From Oscillospiraceae bacterium (GTDB lineage: Bacteria; Bacillota; Clostridia; Oscillospirales; CAG-272): DNA of 46,866 nucleotides. The notes beneath the pieces were generated by a model. The model saw nothing but the letters and a program-made list of their open reading frames with translations. It ran no database searches and was not told where the DNA came from. A program made the position numbers and the translations under genes. Of the stretch, positions 1-8,681 are shown piece after piece. The stretch's first letter is position 1, and each line of letters opens with the position of its first letter. The stretch is from contig SVTT01000004.1 in the NCBI GenBank assembly GCA_015063625.1, positions 66,223 to 113,088 on the forward strand. Reading direction: 5' to 3'.

Positions 1-20
1 GTTCGTTTTATGTATGATAT

Positions 21-74
21 CACGCCCACAGGCGCATTTTACGGGCGCTTTTGCCCCTGCTCTCTTTGCAAAGT
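21..74. repeat. 54-base dispersed repeat, left copy
   Basis: This stretch is the reverse complement of 46675-46728 with 53 of 54 bases identical. It lies just downstream of the leftward oxidoreductase gene and contains GGCGC and GGGCGC blocks that could fold. No protein or RNA family is recognised. The copy at the other end of the window sits in a larger repeat-rich tail. Confidence 0.85.
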
Positions 75-101
75 ACTTGACTGCATCGAGCAGTGACAAA
101 A

Positions 102-1412
102 TCACCGACTTTTTTTCAGCTTTTCGTTGAGCCTTTGCGCGTAATCCTTCAGCGATACGACGGTTCCGTTCAGACGGGATTCCTCGGCAGCGAATGCCAT
201 GAGGTGATTGTCCACCGACTGACGGAGCGAGCTGATCGACTTGCCCGTGTAGGTGCCCTTCATGCGCGAGAAGAATGCCGACATAATGCCCTGGTCGCCG
301 CCGCCGTGACCGCCGCCGAAGTGCTCGCCTGTCTTTGCGGCGTCCTCGACCTCGATCTTGGTGGTCTCACAGGTCTTGAAGGAGAAATAGGTGAAGTAGG
401 GGTCCTTCATTCTGCCGTGAAGCGTGCCGTCGGTTCCCATGACGTAGATGTCGCGCCCGCCCTTGTTAAAGGCGGCCATCGAAAGGCTGGCGGTCACGCC
501 GCCCTCGAATTCCATGTTGACGACCTGATGGTCGACGACGTTGTTGTCGGTCTGGAATACGCATTTGCCGTACTCGTTGGTGCGGATGGCGTGCTCAAGA
601 TCCTCTTTGGTGGGGGTGGGGGTCTTTGCTGCGGCCTTCTGCATCCAGTCAGTCGATTGGGGGGAATCACAGGCATAAAGCTTTTCCGCGTTGTAGTGGC
701 AGGTCTCTGCCGCGGGGCAGCCGTCGCTGCAACGCAGGGGGGCACCCTCGGGGCAGTTTTCCTTGGTGAAGTAGGAAAGCGAGCCAAAGCTTTGGATGCG
801 TGTGCACTTGGTGCCGATCAGCCATTGCAGGATGTCAAGATCGTGGCAGCATTTTTGCAGGATCATCGGGGTAGCGCGATCCGAGTTGCCCCAGTTTCCG
901 CGCACAAAGCTGTGGCTTTGGTGCAGATGACCCACGTCCTCGGTATGACGGATCTGCATGACCTTGCCGACGTAGCCGTCATCAATGAGATTTTTCAGCT
1001 TTGTAAAGAAGGGGGTGTAGCGAAGCACGTGGCAAACCAGCACGTTCACGCCCTTTTCCTCGGCGTAGTTGGCAAGTAGCATGCACTCCTCGGGGGTGGC
1101 GGCAACCGGCTTTTCAAGCAGGATCTCGTAGCCCTTGTCGATGGCGGCGATAGTGGGCTCGGTATGCTCCCGGTCCATGGTGCAGATGATGCAGGCATCT
1201 GCGATCTTGGGCAGTGCCATCAGCTGGTGCCAATCGGTAAATACGCGGTCCTCCGGGATATTGTGTAGCTTTTTGATGTATTCACGGCGTGCGTCAATGG
1301 GCTCGGCAACGCCGACGACCTCGTAAAGGTCGGGATATTTTGCCATGTCATCGGTGTAGACCTTGCCGCGACCACCGGCACCGATCAAAATCGCGCTGAT
1401 CTTCTTTGTCAT
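102..1412 (-). CDS. Gfo/Idh/MocA family oxidoreductase
   Basis: A cytosolic NAD(P)-dependent dehydrogenase of the Gfo/Idh/MocA family, 436 residues, probably acting on a sugar, inositol or related polyol; the substrate cannot be read from sequence. The N-terminal Rossmann motif GAGGRG lies near residues 12-17. EKPVA, with the conserved lysine of the family, follows near residue 100, and CHDLDI in the C-terminal domain carries the usual catalytic-region His/Asp. A cysteine-rich insert around residue 240 (CPEGAPLRCSDGCPAAETC) is common in Firmicute members. The start at 1412 is chosen over 1442 because an AGGAGA ribosome site lies 7 bases upstream. It appears monocistronic, with its own promoter at 1461-1489. 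Confidence 0.9.
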   Translation of the reverse strand: MTKKISAILIGAGGRGKVYTDDMAKYPDLYEVVGVAEPIDARREYIKKLHNIPEDRVFTDWHQLMALPKIADACIICTMDREHTEPTIAAIDKGYEILLEKPVAATPEECMLLANYAEEKGVNVLVCHVLRYTPFFTKLKNLIDDGYVGKVMQIRHTEDVGHLHQSHSFVRGNWGNSDRATPMILQKCCHDLDILQWLIGTKCTRIQSFGSLSYFTKENCPEGAPLRCSDGCPAAETCHYNAEKLYACDSPQSTDWMQKAAAKTPTPTKEDLEHAIRTNEYGKCVFQTDNNVVDHQVVNMEFEGGVTASLSMAAFNKGGRDIYVMGTDGTLHGRMKDPYFTYFSFKTCETTKIEVEDAAKTGEHFGGGHGGGDQGIMSAFFSRMKGTYTGKSISSLRQSVDNHLMAFAAEESRLNGTVVSLKDYAQRLNEKLKKSR

Positions 1413-1460
1413 GATTGGTTCTCCTTTTTTGGGTGCTTTCACCCTGATTGCTTGTACATT

Positions 1461-1489
1461 ATCCTAACATATGTGGCGTGCCGTGTCAA
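1461..1489 (-). promoter_or_regulatory. SigA-type promoter for the Gfo/Idh/MocA gene
   Basis: On the minus strand TTGACA (1489-1484) and TAGGAT (1466-1461) are 17 bases apart, upstream of the start at 1412. Confidence 0.7.
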
Positions 1490-1553
1490 GGTATTTTTCA
1501 CGATTTCGCAACCAAACTTTGCATTTTTGCATCGTGCGTGCAGGAATTGCGTC

Positions 1554-1582
1554 TTGCATTCGGCAAGGAAATGTGATAGAAT
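1554..1582 (+). promoter_or_regulatory. SigA-type promoter for the aldo-keto reductase
   Basis: TTGCAT (1554-1559) and TAGAAT (1577-1582) with a 17-base spacer, 30 bases before the start codon. Confidence 0.65.
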
Positions 1583-1611
1583 AAAATTGAATACAACGCT
1601 TGGAGGGTAAA

Positions 1612-2745
1612 ATGATCTATCGTCATGTTTGTGGAGAACGGATCTCGGCGCTGGGACTCGGCGCTATGCGCCTGCCCGTGATGGGGGAGAACAACACCGA
1701 AATCAATGATGCGGCAGTTGCCGAGATGGTGGCATACGCGATGGAAAACGGCATCAATTATTACGATACTGCCTGGGGCTACCACGGCGGCAAGTCCGAG
1801 ATCTCGATCGGAGGGGCGCTGGCAGGGTATGCGCGTGAGAGCTTTTACCTTGCCGATAAATTTCCGGGCTATGACCTTGCCAATTTCGGACGTGAGAGAG
1901 AGATCTTTCCACGACAGCTTGAAAAGTGCGGCGTTTCCTACTTCGATTTTTATCTCCTTCACAACGTGTGCGAGAAAAATATTGATCTTTATCTCAAGCA
2001 CAAGGATGCGCTGCTTTCCTACCTGCTTGAACGCAAAAAAGAGGGTGCGATCCGCCATCTTGGCTTTTCGGTTCATGCCAATACCGACAACATGCTCCGC
2101 TTTTTAGAGGCGTATGGCGAGCACATGGAATTTTGTCAGATCCAGCTTAACTACCTTGATTGGAATTTCCAGGCGGCATGTGAGAAGGTCGAGATCCTGC
2201 AAGGGCGGGGAATTCCGATCTTCGTGATGGAGCCTGTCCGTGGCGGCAAGCTCGCCACGCTGGACGAGGCGCTGATGAAGCGCCTTGCCGCATACCGCCC
2301 GAATGCTACGGCTGCAGAATGGGCGTTCCGCTTTTTGCAGGGCATAAAGGGCGTCGGCGTCACGCTCTCGGGCATGTCCAACATGACACAGCTGAAGGAG
2401 AACGTTGCCACTTTCTCCGAGGATATCCCCGTAAACGATGCGGAAAAGAAGCTTCTTTTTGAAATTGCCGATGAGATGGTACGAAAGATCGCACTGCCTT
2501 GCACCGCTTGCCGCTACTGCATCGAGAAGTGCCCCAAGGGTCTTGATATCCCATATTTGCTTGAGCTTTATAACGAGCATTCCTTTACCGAGGGTGGCTT
2601 TATCGCGCCCATGGCACTGGAGGCAATGCCGAGGGAAAAGCACCCCGATGCCTGTATCGGCTGCCATTCCTGCGAAAAGGTCTGCCCCCAGGGCATCAAG
2701 ATCGCGGGCGCTATGTCCTATTTCGCCGCCAAGCTGAGGGGCTGA
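1612..2745 (+). CDS. Aldo/keto reductase with C-terminal 2[4Fe-4S] domain
   Basis: A soluble 377-residue oxidoreductase with an aldo-keto reductase barrel followed by a ferredoxin-like tail. The barrel shows DTAWGY (catalytic Asp and Tyr), DKFPGY (catalytic Lys) and LLHNV (catalytic-site His). Near the C-terminus CTACRYCIEKCPKG and CIGCHSCEKVCPQG supply two clusters of cysteines suited to iron-sulfur centres. The family is frequent in anaerobic Firmicutes; the physiological substrate is unknown. ATG at 1612 is preferred over the in-frame TTG at 1600 because GGAGGG overlaps that TTG and is well placed for the ATG. A strong palindromic terminator follows. Confidence 0.9.
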   Translation: MIYRHVCGERISALGLGAMRLPVMGENNTEINDAAVAEMVAYAMENGINYYDTAWGYHGGKSEISIGGALAGYARESFYLADKFPGYDLANFGREREIFPRQLEKCGVSYFDFYLLHNVCEKNIDLYLKHKDALLSYLLERKKEGAIRHLGFSVHANTDNMLRFLEAYGEHMEFCQIQLNYLDWNFQAACEKVEILQGRGIPIFVMEPVRGGKLATLDEALMKRLAAYRPNATAAEWAFRFLQGIKGVGVTLSGMSNMTQLKENVATFSEDIPVNDAEKKLLFEIADEMVRKIALPCTACRYCIEKCPKGLDIPYLLELYNEHSFTEGGFIAPMALEAMPREKHPDACIGCHSCEKVCPQGIKIAGAMSYFAAKLRG

Positions 2746-2828
2746 CGGCGCGGTACGCGCTGCTCTTGTCATCAAACAGTGTCCCTTGTTTTTTTAGCAA
2801 ACAAGAAGAAAAGCAAAAAATGCAGATC

Positions 2829-2864
2829 GATGGCGTGATACTCCGATCGGAGTATCACGCCATC
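2829..2864 (+). terminator. Perfect 36-base palindrome, probable terminator
   Basis: Two 18-base arms meet with no intervening loop, followed by a short T run. It sits 84 bases after the aldo-keto reductase stop and before the dxs promoter. Confidence 0.6.
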
Positions 2865-2941
2865 TTTAGTGGCTCTTGACAGTGATATTTCATTCACCCC
2901 TTGGGGAAGCAAAGAATCTCACGCTTTTTCGAAAAGGGGCT

Positions 2942-2969
2942 TTTCAAACGCGTGGTTTTATGCTATACT
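2942..2969 (+). promoter_or_regulatory. Promoter for dxs (extended -10)
   Basis: TGCTATACT gives an extended -10 (TATACT at 2964-2969). A weak -35, TTTCAA, is 16 bases upstream. The start codon follows at 3006. Confidence 0.55.
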
Positions 2970-3005
2970 AATACGGGTATAAGCTTTTTTGAAAGGAGTG
3001 CCGAC

Positions 3006-4916
3006 ATGGAAAGCTTCGAAAAGTGGCAATTGCTTGCGGGCGTGGATTCACCGAGCGACCTGAAGGCGCTGCCTGAAAAAAAGCTGCCGCAGCTTGCCGC
3101 CGAGATCCGCGACTATCTTTCCTATCGCGTGCGCGAGAACGGCGGTCACCTCGCCTCCAATCTTGGCGTGGTCGAGCTGACCGTGGCGATCCACCGTGTC
3201 TTTTCGGTGCCTCACGATCACGTCATCTTTGACGTGGGGCATCAGAGCTATGTGCACAAGCTGTTGACGGGCAGAAAATCGCAGTTTGACACCCTGCGTA
3301 TGCCGGGGGGACTTTCGGGCTTCACCAAGCGAGAGGAAAGCGAGTGCGACGCCTTTGGGGCAGGGCACAGCTCCACCGCCATCTCTGCCGCCATCGGCAT
3401 GGCGGAGGCAGATGCTCTCTCGGGCAGTGACGCCTATACCGTTGCCGTGGTAGGTGACGGCGCGCTGACGGGCGGTCTTGCTTACGAGGGACTTAATAAT
3501 TGCCGCCGCAGCGTGCGAATGATCATCATTGTCAATGAAAATGAAATGTCCATATCCCCCAATACGGGGCGACTTGCAAAGCACCTTTGTAAGCTTCGTG
3601 TGTCGAAAAACTATTTAAGGACCAAGGAGGTCACGGCGTGGACGCTGCGTCATATTCCCTTGGTCGGGCGTCCCGTTTATAAGCTGGTACGCCGTGTCAA
3701 GCGCCGCGTGCGTCGCATGATCTATGACGAGAATCTGTTCCAGCATATGGGGCTGCGCTATCTGGGACCCATCGACGGCAACGACATCGCGCAGCTCGTC
3801 TATTGCCTGGAGTACGCAAAGAGTCTTGAATGCAGTGTCATTCTGCACGTCAAGACCAAAAAGGGCATGGGGGATGCCGAGGCAGAGGCTGACCCCAACT
3901 ACTATCACGGGATTGCTCCTCGAACGAAAGAGGCGGGTGAACAAACCTTCTCGCAGCTTTTTGGTAAGACCCTGACCGATATGGCAAGGAGGGATGAGCG
4001 CATCTGTGCCATCACTGCTGCCATGAGCTGCGGTACGGGACTTGAGTCCTTCCGTCTTGCGCATCCGCGCCGCTTCTTTGATGTGGGCATTGCCGAGGGA
4101 CATGCCGTTACCTTTGCGGCAGGGCTTGCCGCAGGCAATATGCGCCCCGTCGTGGCGGTTTATTCCACCTTTCTTCAGCGCGCCTACGATCAGATCCTGC
4201 ACGACGCAGCGCTGCAGCACCTGCCTGTTGTGCTTTGCATTGACCGCGCGGGATTTAATGCCGCAGACGGCATGACGCACCACGGCGTGTACGACGTGGC
4301 GCTGCTCTCGGGCATTGAGGGTGTTTCTGTCTATGCCCCCGTGACCTACGCGGGGCTTGCCGCTTCGCTGGAGCACGCCCTTGGAAAGGACTCCGCCGTG
4401 AGCGCCATCCGCTATCCGAGTGGCGGTGAGAACACTGCCATTCGCAAGGCGTTCTATGGCGAGGACGGGCAGTGCGATATGACCCCCACCGTGCGCGTTT
4501 GGCAAAGTGACGACAAGCCGCGGCTGACGGTCGTGACGCACGGCAGGATTGCCGCCGAGGCACTGCATGCATCCGAGCTTTTGCTGGCAAAGGGCGTCGG
4601 TGTGCGTATCCTGCTTTGCGAATATCTCGCACCGTACGCTGCCTTGGCAGGCGAGGTTGCCCCACTTCTTGCAGGAGATGCCGTCCTCTTTTATGAGGAG
4701 GAGATCCGCAAGGGCGGCTTTGGAATGAATCTTGCAGACTGCCTTGCCGCAAGGGGGGCGTTCCTCGGAAGGCAGGCGGATATCCTTGCTGCCGAGAGTG
4801 GCTTTCTCGGTGCAAGGGAAGGGCTATCAATGTATGAATCTGTGGGCGTCGGTGCCGCAGATCTTTTGAGAAGGGCAGAAGAACTGCTTGAACGGTGTAA
4901 AGGAGAAGTAAGATGA
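3006..4916 (+). CDS. dxs: 1-deoxy-D-xylulose-5-phosphate synthase
   Basis: Catalyses the thiamine-diphosphate-dependent condensation of pyruvate and glyceraldehyde 3-phosphate, the first step of the MEP isoprenoid pathway, in the cytosol. The protein is 636 residues, close to the family norm of about 620. GGHLASNLG (48 onward), DVGHQSYVHKLLTGR, FGAGHSS and the TPP motif GDGALTGGLAYEGLNN (150-165) are all present, as is the pyrimidine/transketolase C-terminal half. The ATG at 3006 follows AGGAG by 8 bases and replaces a longer unsupported upstream reading. It is not beside ispA or xseB as in many bacteria; it overlaps the next gene by four bases (ATGA). Confidence 0.96.
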   Translation: MESFEKWQLLAGVDSPSDLKALPEKKLPQLAAEIRDYLSYRVRENGGHLASNLGVVELTVAIHRVFSVPHDHVIFDVGHQSYVHKLLTGRKSQFDTLRMPGGLSGFTKREESECDAFGAGHSSTAISAAIGMAEADALSGSDAYTVAVVGDGALTGGLAYEGLNNCRRSVRMIIIVNENEMSISPNTGRLAKHLCKLRVSKNYLRTKEVTAWTLRHIPLVGRPVYKLVRRVKRRVRRMIYDENLFQHMGLRYLGPIDGNDIAQLVYCLEYAKSLECSVILHVKTKKGMGDAEAEADPNYYHGIAPRTKEAGEQTFSQLFGKTLTDMARRDERICAITAAMSCGTGLESFRLAHPRRFFDVGIAEGHAVTFAAGLAAGNMRPVVAVYSTFLQRAYDQILHDAALQHLPVVLCIDRAGFNAADGMTHHGVYDVALLSGIEGVSVYAPVTYAGLAASLEHALGKDSAVSAIRYPSGGENTAIRKAFYGEDGQCDMTPTVRVWQSDDKPRLTVVTHGRIAAEALHASELLLAKGVGVRILLCEYLAPYAALAGEVAPLLAGDAVLFYEEEIRKGGFGMNLADCLAARGAFLGRQADILAAESGFLGAREGLSMYESVGVGAADLLRRAEELLERCKGEVR

Positions 4917-5539
4917 TCTTGATCGAACGGACCTCTGTCATGAATTTTGAAAACGCCATTCGCGGTGCGCGCAATCCGATGAACAGCTGGGCACGTATGG
5001 ATAGCCGCTATGATGACGAGGGGAATTACATCCTCGGCGAAAATGATCTTGATCTTGCTCGCCGTCTTGCCCGTGCAGGCAGTGATCACCGCAAATTCCT
5101 GCGCCAGATCTTTGTGTCGGTGGATATCACCGCCCCCCTTTACTGGTGGAAGGAGTTTGATACCTATAAGGTCGGAACGGTGGCAAATTCTTGCTCAACC
5201 ATGCACAAGATCCACGCAAAGGCGTTTTGCCGTGACGATTTTTCGCATGACCGTCTGGATGAGGGTGGACTTGCCGCGCTGGATGCGCTGATCGACTATC
5301 TTGAGAGCCAACGCTTGAAATTTGTGGAGGATAAGAGTGACAAGCAGGCGTGGCACAATATGATCCAGCTGCTGCCCTCCTCCTTCAATCAGATGAGAAC
5401 CGTTTCTCTCAATTATGAAAATCTGATCAATATTTATTATGCACGTCACTCCCACAAGCTTGCCGAGTGGCACACGCTTTGCGATTGGATCCTCTCGCTT
5501 CCCTACGCGCGGGATCTGATCGCCGTCAGAGAGGACTGA
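4913..5539 (+). CDS. ThyX-like conserved protein, divergent
   Basis: A 208-residue soluble protein translated from an ATG that overlaps the dxs stop, with AGGAG eight bases upstream, so it is coupled to dxs. I do not recognise a confirmed function. The layout resembles flavin-dependent thymidylate synthase: a central conserved block around residues 66-100 (FVSVDITAPLYWWKEFDTYK) where ThyX has its RHR motif, and a C-terminal LPSSFNQMRTVSLNYENL block (154 onward) like the ThyX substrate-binding tail. The catalytic RHRxxS signature is absent, so ordinary thymidylate synthesis is unlikely. It is followed by a strong terminator. Confidence 0.75.
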   Translation: MILIERTSVMNFENAIRGARNPMNSWARMDSRYDDEGNYILGENDLDLARRLARAGSDHRKFLRQIFVSVDITAPLYWWKEFDTYKVGTVANSCSTMHKIHAKAFCRDDFSHDRLDEGGLAALDALIDYLESQRLKFVEDKSDKQAWHNMIQLLPSSFNQMRTVSLNYENLINIYYARHSHKLAEWHTLCDWILSLPYARDLIAVRED

Positions 5540-5543
5540 AGAA

Positions 5544-5580
5544 GGTCGCCGCAGAGCTTCAAGCTCTGCGGCGGCCTTTT
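5544..5580 (+). terminator. Rho-independent terminator after the dxs operon
   Basis: A 16-base-pair GC-rich stem (5544-5576) with a one-base nominal loop, followed by TTTT. It reaches the 3' end of the convergent aldehyde dehydrogenase gene and may stop both transcripts. Confidence 0.85.
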
Positions 5581-6964
5581 ACTTTAAGAAGATTCGAAGA
5601 AGCTTTTCAAAAAGCCCACCCTTTCGGTAGGGGCGATAGCGCATCGGCAGATCGATCATCGTCTTTTTGTCCACGATGCTCTTTCGGTGTGAAAATGCGT
5701 TAAAGCCTGCCTTGCCGTGGTAGGCGCCCATGCCGCTTTCGCCCACGCCCCCGAAGCCCATTTCGCTGGTGGCAAGATGAATGATCACGTCGTTGATGCA
5801 GCCGCCCCCGAAGGAGAGGCGCTCGGTGATGGCACGGACGTGCGCTGCGTTCTCGGAAAATAGATAGAGGGCAAGCGGCTTTTGTTTTCCTTGCAGCAGG
5901 GGGATCACCTCTTCAAAGCGTTCAAAGGTGAGGATGGGAAGCAGGGGACCGAAGATCTCCTCGCCCATGACGGCATCCTCCCATGTCACGCCGTCCATGA
6001 CGGTTGGCGCGATTTTCAGGGAAATGGGATCACTTTCGCCCCCAAAAACCACTTTTTTCTCGTCAATGAGTGCGCGCACACGTGCAAAGTGCTTTTCGCT
6101 GACCATCCTGCCGTAGCTCTCGCTCGACAGAGGACGGTCGCCAAGCTGCACCTTGATCTCTCTGATCAGCTCGGTGACCAGCGTATCCTTGACCGAGCGC
6201 TCGCAAAGAATATAGTCGGGTGCCACGCAGGTCTGCCCGCAGTTGAGAAATTTGCCGAAGACAATGCGCTTTGCCGCCAGGGAGAGCTTTGCGCTCGCGT
6301 CCACGATGCAGGGGCTTTTTCCGCCCAGCTCGAGGACTGCGGGCGTCAGATGCTCGGCAGTGTGACGGAGCACCTCCTTGCCCACTGCCTGGCTGCCCGT
6401 GAAAAAGACGAAATCGAATTTCTGACAAAGCAGCGCAGTGTTTTCTGCGCGACCGCCCGTCACCACCGCCACGTGCTCGGGGGAGAAGCATTCCGCGATC
6501 AGGCGCGCGACCAACTCGCTCGTAGCAGGGGAATAGGCGCTTGGCTTCAGGACGGCGGTGTTGCCTGCCGCAATGGCGTTGGCAAGCGGATCCACTGTCA
6601 ATAAAAAAGGATAGTTCCAGGGGCTCATGATCAGCGTGTTGCCCAAGGGGGAGGGAAGCTCATAGCTTTTTGCCGCAAACTGTGCCGCAGGTGTGCGGAC
6701 ACGGCGGCGCGCAGCGAATTTCCTAACGTGACTGATCATGTAGGAGATCTCGGAAAGCGCCATGCCGATCTCACACATATAGCTTTCAAATTCGCCTTTG
6801 CCGAGGTCCTTGTAAAGGGCGGCGGCGATCTCCTTCTCGTGCGCCTTGATCGCAGCATAAAGCCTCCTCAGGGCATGGATCCTGAATTTGACGGGCAGCG
6901 TTGCGCCGCTTTGGAAGAAGCGGCGCTGCGCATGCAGCAATTCTTGAATGCGTTGTTCGTCCAT
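5579..6964 (-). CDS. Aldehyde dehydrogenase, family 3 type
   Basis: Oxidises aldehydes to acids with NAD(P). The 461-residue length and the sequence match the class 3 / YwdH group rather than the roughly 500-residue class 1/2 enzymes. Visible signatures are SPWNYPFLL and KPSAYSPATS in the coenzyme domain, FTGSQAVGKEV, LELGGKSP with the general-base Glu, and NCGQTCVAPDY with the catalytic Cys. The start at 6964 (MDEQRI) has AGGAGAG upstream; a longer 513-residue reading adds a tail without family resemblance. It is monocistronic, from a promoter at 6994-7023, and divergent from spoIIR. Confidence 0.92.
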   Translation of the reverse strand: MDEQRIQELLHAQRRFFQSGATLPVKFRIHALRRLYAAIKAHEKEIAAALYKDLGKGEFESYMCEIGMALSEISYMISHVRKFAARRRVRTPAAQFAAKSYELPSPLGNTLIMSPWNYPFLLTVDPLANAIAAGNTAVLKPSAYSPATSELVARLIAECFSPEHVAVVTGGRAENTALLCQKFDFVFFTGSQAVGKEVLRHTAEHLTPAVLELGGKSPCIVDASAKLSLAAKRIVFGKFLNCGQTCVAPDYILCERSVKDTLVTELIREIKVQLGDRPLSSESYGRMVSEKHFARVRALIDEKKVVFGGESDPISLKIAPTVMDGVTWEDAVMGEEIFGPLLPILTFERFEEVIPLLQGKQKPLALYLFSENAAHVRAITERLSFGGGCINDVIIHLATSEMGFGGVGESGMGAYHGKAGFNAFSHRKSIVDKKTMIDLPMRYRPYRKGGLFEKLLRIFLK

Positions 6965-6993
6965 AAAGGCTCTCCTTTTTGTTCGCTGTGATG

Positions 6994-7023
6994 ATTGTAG
7001 CATGTGCATGCGTGCCTTGTCAA
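6994..7023 (-). promoter_or_regulatory. SigA-type promoter for aldehyde dehydrogenase
   Basis: Minus-strand TTGACA (7023-7018) and TACAAT (6999-6994) with an 18-base spacer. Confidence 0.65.
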
Positions 7024-7098
7024 TTCGCAAAAGCGCTATTCGGTGAATAAAGCTGACGATTTCGGGAATCCTTTCTCTCAGGAAGGAAGTGATCGGAT

Positions 7099-7707
7099 AT
7101 GAAAAAATGGACAAGCGCATTTCTCGCGGTGCTGCTGCTGGCTGCCGCGCTCATGATATTGCCCGTGCACGGCGAGAGCGCGATCTATGACAGTGTGATC
7201 CGTCTGCACGTGCTTGCCAACTCGGACAGCGAGGCAGATCAAGCGCTCAAGCTGAAGGTGCGTGACGCCGTGCTTGAAAGAACGGGCGCGCTGCTTGCCG
7301 ACGTTAAAACGCGCGATGAGGCAGAACGGATCCTCTCCTCTTCGCTGGATGAGATCCGCACCGTTGCTTCGGATACCTTAAAGCGGAACGGCAGTGAATA
7401 TATCGTGCGCGTATCGCTTAGCGAGGAGGATTATCCCACCAAACGGTATGAAAAACTCGCTTTTCCTGCAGGCGAATATCTGTCCTTGCGCGTCATGATC
7501 GGTGAAGCAGAGGGGGAAAATTGGTGGTGTGTGCTCTTTCCGCCGCTTTGCCTTTCCGCCGCGACCTCCAAGCGTGAAGCAGAGGAGGCGTTTTTGGCGG
7601 CAGGACTTTCGGGTGAGCAATACCGCATCATTACCGATACCGACGAAACCAAATATAAATTGCGCTTTAAGATCCTTGAATTTGCCGAATCTGTGTTCGG
7701 TAAATAA
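7099..7707 (+). CDS. spoIIR: Stage II sporulation protein R
   Basis: SpoIIR is the forespore signal that crosses into the intermembrane space and activates the protease SpoIIGA, which then matures sigma-E in the mother cell. This 202-residue copy has a signal peptide (residues about 1-25, hydrophobic AFLAVLLLAAALMILPV) and the family core VIRLHVLANSDSEADQALKLKVRDAV, given here only in part: VIRLHVLANSDS. WWCVLFPPLC follows near residue 140. GGAAGGAAGTG precedes the ATG. A sigma-F promoter is expected for this family, but I could not find a convincing one. Presence of an intact copy argues for endospore formation. Confidence 0.95.
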   Translation: MKKWTSAFLAVLLLAAALMILPVHGESAIYDSVIRLHVLANSDSEADQALKLKVRDAVLERTGALLADVKTRDEAERILSSSLDEIRTVASDTLKRNGSEYIVRVSLSEEDYPTKRYEKLAFPAGEYLSLRVMIGEAEGENWWCVLFPPLCLSAATSKREAEEAFLAAGLSGEQYRIITDTDETKYKLRFKILEFAESVFGK

Positions 7708-7712
7708 CAGAA

Positions 7713-7755
7713 CTGCCCCGTTCCCCGATGCTTGAAGGGGGGACGGGGCAGCTTT
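7713..7755 (+). terminator. Bidirectional terminator between spoIIR and the CPBP gene
   Basis: A 14-base-pair GC-rich stem (arms 7713-7726 and 7738-7751) followed by TTTTAA, between two convergent genes. Confidence 0.85.
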
Positions 7756-8681
7756 TAATAAAAGAGAACGAAGCCGACGACGGCAAGCACGATGGCAAGG
7801 ATGACGCCGAAGTCGCAAAAGCCGTCAATGATCGTGTAAAGCTGTACGCTTGCGGGTACATCGCGCCGCGGGTTGCCAATGCCGTACTCATCGCGGCGGC
7901 GGTAGATGCGTGCACCGAAGCGTGTGAGCAGGATCAGGGAAATCAGGGTCAGCGTGATCAGCAAAAAGACCAGAAGCGCGGGATTTCCTGTATAACGGTA
8001 GAGTGCGGAGAGATAATCCTGAAGGAAAAAGGAGCAAACCGCCCAAGCGCCATGCAGGAGCATGACCGCAACCAGAGAATCGGTGGCGTAAAGGGTAAGG
8101 ATCAGTAGGGTGCCCGCAAAGAGATACGCGAGGAAATTGCGGACATCAAGGTGCAGCAGGGCAAAGAGCAGCGTGCTCATCAGAATGGCGCGCCATGTGC
8201 CGCGGCGCTCATACTCGGCGGTGATCACCCCTCGGAAGAAGAGCTCCTCCAATATGGCGGGCAAGAGCGCACCCGTGATGGCGCAAAGAGCTTTTTTTGA
8301 CACCGTATCGTTACTTTCGAGTGAAAAGCGCGAAAAAGGATTGCCAAGGCTTCCTAACCCCCCACACAGTGCCGAGAGGATAAAGCTGCCGAAAAGGAGG
8401 GCGAAAAAGGCGGCGAGCAGAAGGGGAAGATGCGAGACGTGTGGGCGCTTGAGTCGGATCGCCTTTGCATAGCCCTTGCCTCGGATCCACATGATCAGGG
8501 AGGCAGGCAGCAGCAATGCCGCCACCTCCAGGATCAGCAGAGTCAGCGTATTGTGCGAAAATGGGAGTCGGTGAGAAAACACGCGATAAAGCAGTAGCAC
8601 CAGAAAGGGGATCGGCACCGCAAGTCCCACGATGCGCTGCTCGCGGCGGTATAGCGGGCGAGGAGGGATCAGCTTAGGCAT
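7755..8681 (-). CDS. CPBP family intramembrane metalloprotease
   Basis: A 308-residue polytopic membrane protein of the CAAX-protease/bacteriocin-processing (CPBP, Abi) family, the fold of the Rce1 glutamate protease. About eight hydrophobic segments are visible. The motif EELFFRG (Glu-Glu and Arg of motif 1) and FALLHLD with the motif 2 His are intact, so it should be catalytic; the substrate is unknown. The ATG at 8681 lies inside the last codons of the formyl-THF cyclo-ligase gene (8-base overlap), with AGGAG upstream, so the two are translationally coupled. It is the last gene of the hisS-led leftward group. Confidence 0.88.
   Translation of the reverse strand: MPKLIPPRPLYRREQRIVGLAVPIPFLVLLLYRVFSHRLPFSHNTLTLLILEVAALLLPASLIMWIRGKGYAKAIRLKRPHVSHLPLLLAAFFALLFGSFILSALCGGLGSLGNPFSRFSLESNDTVSKKALCAITGALLPAILEELFFRGVITAEYERRGTWRAILMSTLLFALLHLDVRNFLAYLFAGTLLILTLYATDSLVAVMLLHGAWAVCSFFLQDYLSALYRYTGNPALLVFLLITLTLISLILLTRFGARIYRRRDEYGIGNPRRDVPASVQLYTIIDGFCDFGVILAIVLAVVGFVLFY

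Noticed and set aside
93-1079. 328-residue plus-strand open frame opposite the oxidoreductase gene
   Set aside because: It is antisense to a well-conserved Gfo/Idh/MocA gene, low in family resemblance and lacks a ribosome site. Long antisense frames are expected at this base composition.
7001-7098. Sigma-F promoter for spoIIR
   Set aside because: A GGTGAATAA box near 7040 was considered, but no GYATA-type -35 lies at the correct distance, so it was not listed.
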